Assembly: GCA_035640715.1 (NCBI GenBank)
Contig: DASQVO010000177.1
Location: forward strand, 1-16,407
Direction of reading: 5' to 3'
DNA from: DASQVO01 sp035640715
GTDB lineage: Bacteria; Actinomycetota; Actinomycetes; Streptosporangiales; Streptosporangiaceae
DNA: 16,407 nucleotides
Shown piece by piece: positions 13,406 through 16,407 of this stretch. A program made the position numbers and the translations under genes. The first letter of the stretch is position 1; each line of letters begins with the position of its first letter. The notes beneath the pieces are model-generated. The model saw only the letters and a program-made list of their open reading frames with translations. It made no database searches and was not told the origin of the DNA.

Positions 13406-13630
13406 GTGAGCGACCAGGATCAGGATGCCGGGCTGCGGCTGAGCCAGATCATCGGGCAGCTCCGGCAGCGGCATCCCGACTGGATGATCATGTATGGCGC
13501 CTACAGCCGGATGTTCTGGGCTTACCCGCTGTTCACGTCCCTTCCCGGCAACTATGTGAGCGCGGCCGATCCCGGCGACCTGGACCGCCGGATGAGCGCG
13601 GCCGAAGCGAGCCTGCGCCACAGAGAGTAA
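13406..13630 (+). CDS. Small hypothetical protein, about 74 residues
   Basis: Starts at GTG 13400 and GTG 13406 are both possible; the second sits 6 or more bases after AAGGCGGG and is preferred. The protein has an amphipathic N-terminal helix (RLSQIIGQLRQRHPDWMIMY), a central aromatic patch (YSRMFWAYPLF) and a short acidic helix (SAADPGDLDRRMSAAEASL). The plan, with a helix, a HPxW-type strand, then a V/SAxxPxxL helix, resembles short actinomycete proteins of unknown function often found beside regulators. I cannot name a family. There is no signal peptide. It converges on the FAD oxidoreductase gene. Confidence 0.5.
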   Translation: MSDQDQDAGLRLSQIIGQLRQRHPDWMIMYGAYSRMFWAYPLFTSLPGNYVSAADPGDLDRRMSAAEASLRHRE

Positions 13631-13669
13631 CGGAGGTGGTCCTGTACCGGCCCAGCGAGTCCGTTCAGG

Positions 13670-13783
13670 CCCGGGTGAGCGGCCGGTGTGCCGGCGGCAC
13701 CGCAGCGATAGGGGATTACGGGCGGTCTTACCACCCGCGACCCCGGGCCTTGTGCCCGGGTGAGCGGGCGGTGTAACGGCGGC
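13670..13783. repeat. Two imperfect 29-bp direct repeats
   Basis: 13670-13698 and 13755-13783 both read CCCGGGTGAGCGG and then a closely matching 16 bases; 26 of 29 positions agree. They are 85 bases apart, in the convergent gap. They are non-coding and of unknown role. Confidence 0.6.
13742..13760 (+). terminator. Hairpin downstream of the small-protein gene
   Basis: CCCGGGC and GCCCGGG form a 7-bp stem on a 5-base loop, about 110 bases after the stop. A second stem (GCCCGC/GCGGGC, 13786-13803) follows. Neither has a U-tract. Confidence 0.35.
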
Positions 13784-13825
13784 CAGCCCGCGCAAAAGCG
13801 GGCCGCAGGCCCGCACCGGGGGGCT

Positions 13826-13844
13826 CCGGGGGGTCGTCCCCCGG
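13826..13844 (-). terminator. Hairpin directly after the FAD oxidoreductase gene
   Basis: CCGGGGG and CCCCCGG form a 7-bp stem on a 5-base loop. It begins about 10 bases past the minus-strand stop codon at 13855. It may serve both converging genes. Confidence 0.45.
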
Positions 13845-13854
13845 GCCAGCACAG

Positions 13855-15330
13855 TTACGGGATGCCGGAGATCCGGTCTCCGATGCGCGCCAGCCGCGAC
13901 GTCCGCGGCGAGCCGTTGTCCTCGGCGCTGTCCGCAGCCCGGTACAGGGCGTAAAGGCCATGCACGCCGGCCCATCGCAGCGGTTCCGGTTCCCAGCGGC
14001 GGGCACGGTGGCCCACCCATGGCAGCGCCGTCCTCGGGCTGTCGGCCCCCATGACGAGATCCGCCAGGGTGCGTCCGGCCAGGTTCGAGGCAGCGACGCC
14101 GTGGCCGGTGTAACCTCCGGCCCAGCCGAGCCCGGCGTTCCTGTCGAGCGTGACGCTCGCGCACCAGTCGCGCGGGACGCCGAGCACGCCGCACCAGGCA
14201 TGGTCGATGCGCGCGCCGCCGGCGGCGGGAAACAGCTTGCGCAGGATCCGGCGCAGCGTCTCGATGGTCTCGGGCTGGGTAACGCCCCGGTGATCGAGGC
14301 CCGATCCGAAACGGTACGGGATGCCACGGCCGCCGAGGGCGATCCGGCCGTCCGCGGTCCGCTGGGCGTACATGTAGACATGCGCGCTGTCGCCGATCGT
14401 CTCGCTGCCAGCCCAGCCGATCTCCCGCCATACCTCGTCGGCGAGCGGCTCGGTGACGATCATGGAGCTGTTCATCGGCAGCAGCGCCCGGCGCTGGCCA
14501 GGGAGCCGCGGGGTGAAACCCTCCGTGGCGCGCAGCACATACCGCGCGGTGACGTCGCCGAATACCGTACAGGCCCGGGCTGCCGCCGGGCCGGCGCCGT
14601 CCGGCTGGTGCGGAGCGCGCCGCACGATCCGCGTCACCGGGGTCGCCTCATAGATCTGGACCCCGGCACGCTGCACGGCATCGGCGAGGCCGGTCACGAG
14701 CTTGGCCGGCTGAACGCGGGCGCTCTGCGGAACATAGAGAGCACCGAGTGCGCCGGCGATGCGGACGCGACTGGAAAGCTCAGCCGGGCCGAGGTAGGCG
14801 ACATCCTCCTCCCTCATTCCCCACTGCCGGTGGCCCGCCAGTTCGCCGCGCAGCCGCTCATGCTGGGCAGGAGTGGTCGCTACCTCCAATTCACCGCCCT
14901 TGACGAGGTCCGCGTCGATGCCCTCGGCAGCGCACACCCTCGCTATCTCATCCACCGTCTCCTGCAACTGGCGTTGCAGGCCGAGGACGGCAGCCCGGCC
15001 GCCCGGGCCACGCGCATAGCGCTCCCGCGATCCGGGGAGAGCGCTCGTCAGCCAGCCGCCGTTGCGGCCGGACGCGCCGAACCCGGCGAACGCTGCCTCC
15101 AGGATCACGATCCGCAGCGCCGGGTCGGCCTCCTTCAGGTAATAGGCCGTCCACAGCCCGGTGAAGCCAGCCCCGACGATGCACACGTCGGCGTCGGCCG
15201 GCCCGGGCAGAGACGGCCGGCGCGGCGGCAAGCCGCCGCGAGCGCGCCACCAGAACGACACATCGCCGTTGCGCAGCGCTGGCGGGTGATCCCCTCCGCT
15301 GTCCCCGTCACCCTCACCTGACATCAGCAT
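13855..15330 (-). CDS. FAD-dependent oxidoreductase, DAO family (gamma-glutamylputrescine oxidase-like)
   Basis: The protein is 491 residues from ATG 15330; GGAGAG lies 6 bases upstream, while the ATG at 15336 would leave no room for it. After a polar 45-residue N-terminus comes the Rossmann motif DVCIVGAGFTGLWTAYYL (GxGxxG at 53-58), with E79 for the adenosine ribose. GFGASGRNGGWL follows, the FAD-contact segment of the glycine/D-amino-acid oxidase family. LGALYVPQSARVQPAKL, VLRATEGFTPRLPG and the final GWAGGYTGHGVAASNLAGRTLADL complete the fold. Members oxidise secondary or primary amines of amino acids or polyamines; the closest style is PuuB-like. The substrate is not deducible and no polyamine genes are nearby. 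It is cytoplasmic, probably with its own promoter in 15343-15500. Confidence 0.9.
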   Translation of the reverse strand: MLMSGEGDGDSGGDHPPALRNGDVSFWWRARGGLPPRRPSLPGPADADVCIVGAGFTGLWTAYYLKEADPALRIVILEAAFAGFGASGRNGGWLTSALPGSRERYARGPGGRAAVLGLQRQLQETVDEIARVCAAEGIDADLVKGGELEVATTPAQHERLRGELAGHRQWGMREEDVAYLGPAELSSRVRIAGALGALYVPQSARVQPAKLVTGLADAVQRAGVQIYEATPVTRIVRRAPHQPDGAGPAAARACTVFGDVTARYVLRATEGFTPRLPGQRRALLPMNSSMIVTEPLADEVWREIGWAGSETIGDSAHVYMYAQRTADGRIALGGRGIPYRFGSGLDHRGVTQPETIETLRRILRKLFPAAGGARIDHAWCGVLGVPRDWCASVTLDRNAGLGWAGGYTGHGVAASNLAGRTLADLVMGADSPRTALPWVGHRARRWEPEPLRWAGVHGLYALYRAADSAEDNGSPRTSRLARIGDRISGIP

Positions 15331-15518
15331 GATCATCTCTCCGCGCCGTCATCGCCCGAATCCCAGCCGTGAGCACCCCGGCGCTCACCCGGCTGCTAGA
15401 GGTTACGCCAGCTGCGACCTCCGGCGTGGCCTCTGCTGCCACCGGCTCCCGTTCGGCATGCCGGCCCGATGCCGGATCGCGGCGCGGCAGCCTCCGGCCC
15501 GACCCGGCGTGACAGGCG

Positions 15519-15542
15519 GCCGGGAACAAAGCCGGGAACAAA
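15519..15542. repeat. Tandem 12-bp duplication in the terminator tail
   Basis: GCCGGGAACAAA occurs twice in direct succession. On the minus strand each copy begins TTTGTT, so the U-rich tail behind the hairpin at 15543-15575 is doubled. Confidence 0.75.
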
Positions 15543-15575
15543 GCCGCCCTCCGCAGCGAGGCTGCGGAGGGCGGC
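15543..15575 (-). terminator. Strong intrinsic terminator of the octapeptide-repeat gene
   Basis: A perfect 15-bp stem (15543-15557 with 15561-15575) has a GAG triloop. Read on the minus strand it is followed by TTTGTTCCCGGCTTTGTT, a U-rich tail that is rare in this GC-rich window. It lies 35 bases past the stop codon at 15612-15610, and its orientation fits the minus-strand gene. Confidence 0.75.
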
Positions 15576-15584
15576 GGGGACAGT

Positions 15585-15618
15585 AATTCTGGCTGGCCGA
15601 GAATTCTGGCTAGCCGAG
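15585..15618. repeat. Tandem 17-bp duplication spanning the stop codon
   Basis: 15585-15601 and 15602-15618 are the same 17-mer with one difference. The copy inside the gene carries TAG (stop) on the minus strand where the outer copy has CAG. The present stop could therefore be a point change within a duplicated segment. Confidence 0.7.
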
Positions 15619-16407
15619 CTTCGACAGGATCGAAGCCGGCAGCCCGGACAGCACCGAAGTCGGCAGCTTCGAAAGGACCGAAATCGGGAGCTGCGCCAGC
15701 ACCGAAGTCGGCAGCTGAGACAGGGCCGACGTCGGCAGCTGGGACAGGACCGGGATGGGGAGCTGCGCCAGCGTCGAGGTCGGCAGCCCGGACAGCGCCG
15801 ATGGCGACAGCTGGGACAGGACTGACGTGGGCAGGCCCGTCAGCGTCGAGGCCGGTATCTGCGTCAGGACCGAGGTGGGCAGTCCGGACAGGACCGAGGT
15901 GGGCAGCTTCGACAGCACCGAGGCCGGCAGCTGGGCAAAGCACGGGCACGACGAGGGCAGGCCCGCCAGCACCGAGGTGGGCAGCCCCGCCAGAACAGAG
16001 GCCGGCAGGCCGGACAGGACCGAGGTCGGCAGCCCCGCCAGCACCGAGGTGGGCAGCCCCGCCAGAACAGAGGCCGGCAGGCCGGACAGGACCGAGGTGG
16101 GCAGCCCCGCCAGAACAGAGGCCGGCAGGCCGGACAGGACCGAGGTCGGGAGCCCCGCCAGCACCGAGGTGGGCAGCCCCGCCAGAACAGAGGCCGGCAG
16201 GCCGGACAGGACCGAGGTGGGCAGCTGCGCCAGCACCGTGGCCGGCAGCTTGGCCAGCACGGACGTCGGCAGTCCGGACAGGACCGAGGTGGGCAGGTCT
16301 GCCAGCACCGAGGTCGGCAGCTTGCCCAGCACGGAGACCGGCAGCGTCGTCAGGGCCGCCGTCGGCAGTTGCGACAGGATAGCCGGGTCGGGAAGCTTCG
16401 GCAGGTC
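15610..16407 (-). CDS. Octapeptide-repeat protein, C-terminal part (runs off right edge)
   Basis: The minus frame is open from the right edge to TAG at 15612-15610: 265 codons, with the start outside the window. It consists of about 30 tandem 8-residue units, consensus L-P-(T/A)-S-V-L-(A/S)-(G/Q/K), for example LPTSVLAG and LPASVLSG. There is one 10-residue variant (LPSSCPCFAQ) in the middle. It has almost no acidic residues, a few Lys and no aromatic residue outside the variant. Synonymous third-base differences between units (ACC/ACT/ACG for Thr, CCG/CCC for Pro) suggest that the protein sequence is maintained. A terminator in the right orientation follows. Pro every eighth residue argues against long helices; a beta-solenoid-like or extended structure is possible. 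I do not recognise the family, and the N-terminus that might show secretion is not visible. Confidence 0.65.
   Translation of the reverse strand, partial: DLPKLPDPAILSQLPTAALTTLPVSVLGKLPTSVLADLPTSVLSGLPTSVLAKLPATVLAQLPTSVLSGLPASVLAGLPTSVLAGLPTSVLSGLPASVLAGLPTSVLSGLPASVLAGLPTSVLAGLPTSVLSGLPASVLAGLPTSVLAGLPSSCPCFAQLPASVLSKLPTSVLSGLPTSVLTQIPASTLTGLPTSVLSQLSPSALSGLPTSTLAQLPIPVLSQLPTSALSQLPTSVLAQLPISVLSKLPTSVLSGLPASILSKLG
15971..16225. repeat. 120-bp higher-order tandem repeat inside the octapeptide array
   Basis: 15971-16090 and 16091-16210 are identical except for one base (C at 16030, G at 16150), and a third partial copy covers 16211-16225. One copy equals five octads (5 x 24 bp). This near identity, against the divergent outer units, shows a recent in-frame duplication. 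Confidence 0.85.

Noticed and set aside
13391..14431. Minus-strand ORF of 346 codons
   Set aside because: Arg/Pro-rich out-of-phase reading of the FAD oxidoreductase that continues into the convergent gap.
15314..15949. Minus-strand ORF of 211 codons through the repeat array and terminator
   Set aside because: It is another phase of the 24-bp repeats (any phase stays open because 24 is divisible by 3); it runs across the terminator and the FAD gene start and has no protein-like end.
15801..16382. Plus-strand ORF of 193 codons (Arg/Pro/Ala-rich)
   Set aside because: Shadow of the same repeats, with no ribosome site; composition is typical of antisense readings in GC-rich DNA.
15613..16407. 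CRISPR array
   Set aside because: The repeat period is a constant 24 bp with no unique spacers and the units are codons of one open frame.
15613..16407. Sortase LPxTG signals
   Set aside because: The units read LPTSV or LPASV, without Thr-Gly at the required places, and the C-terminus has no hydrophobic tail.

Overview
The window is GC-rich actinomycete DNA. Its genes use almost only G or C at third codon positions, and the gene set includes an F420-type luciferase-like oxidoreductase, a DinB-fold protein of the mycothiol-enzyme type (TIGR03086), a DUF6458-type membrane protein and a DUF1206 relic. A filamentous or soil member of Actinomycetota is likely; I cannot name the genus.

Layout. 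1-423 (-): start of a secreted PQQ-type beta-propeller protein that runs off the left edge. 590-1069 (-): DUF6458-like membrane protein. 1494-2288 (-): class I glutamine amidotransferase, with a frameshifted serine beta-lactamase tail just upstream of it. 2526-3518 (+): LLM-class oxidoreductase. 3638-3937 (-): muconolactone-isomerase-like protein. 3938-5723: a gene-poor stretch with lower GC patches that holds one good sigma-70-type promoter, a 50-residue membrane peptide and an IS3-family transposase relic. 5724-7606 (-): a NarL/DesR-type two-component operon with an ATGA overlap. It is divided from a divergent membrane-protein gene (7853-8410) by a perfect 18-bp inverted repeat made of four heptamers. 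8489-8545 (+): an 18-residue peptide ORF, followed by a strong hairpin. 8745-8838: a yybP-ykoY (Mn2+) riboswitch candidate leading into a GDT1/TMEM165-family exporter (8924-9505). 9511-9646 (-): a DUF1206 tail fragment. 9689-11527 (+): MalQ. 11695-12276 (-) and 12404-13228 (+): a divergent DinB-fold protein and AraC-type regulator. 13350-13630 (+): a 14-residue leader ORF and a 76-residue small protein. 13855-15330 (-): FAD-dependent oxidoreductase. 15610-16407 (-): the 3' part of a gene made almost wholly of 8-residue repeats (consensus LPTSVLxG), continuing past the right edge.

Most neighbours are unrelated housekeeping or accessory functions. The parts that clearly work together are the sensor kinase/response regulator pair with its putative operator, and the Mn riboswitch/exporter pair. 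Three gene relics (beta-lactamase, IS3, DUF1206) show active decay here. The least explained element is the octapeptide-repeat gene at the right edge. It carries a 120-bp near-perfect tandem duplication, a pair of compensating indels and a duplicated stop-codon region. I can describe its sequence but not its function.
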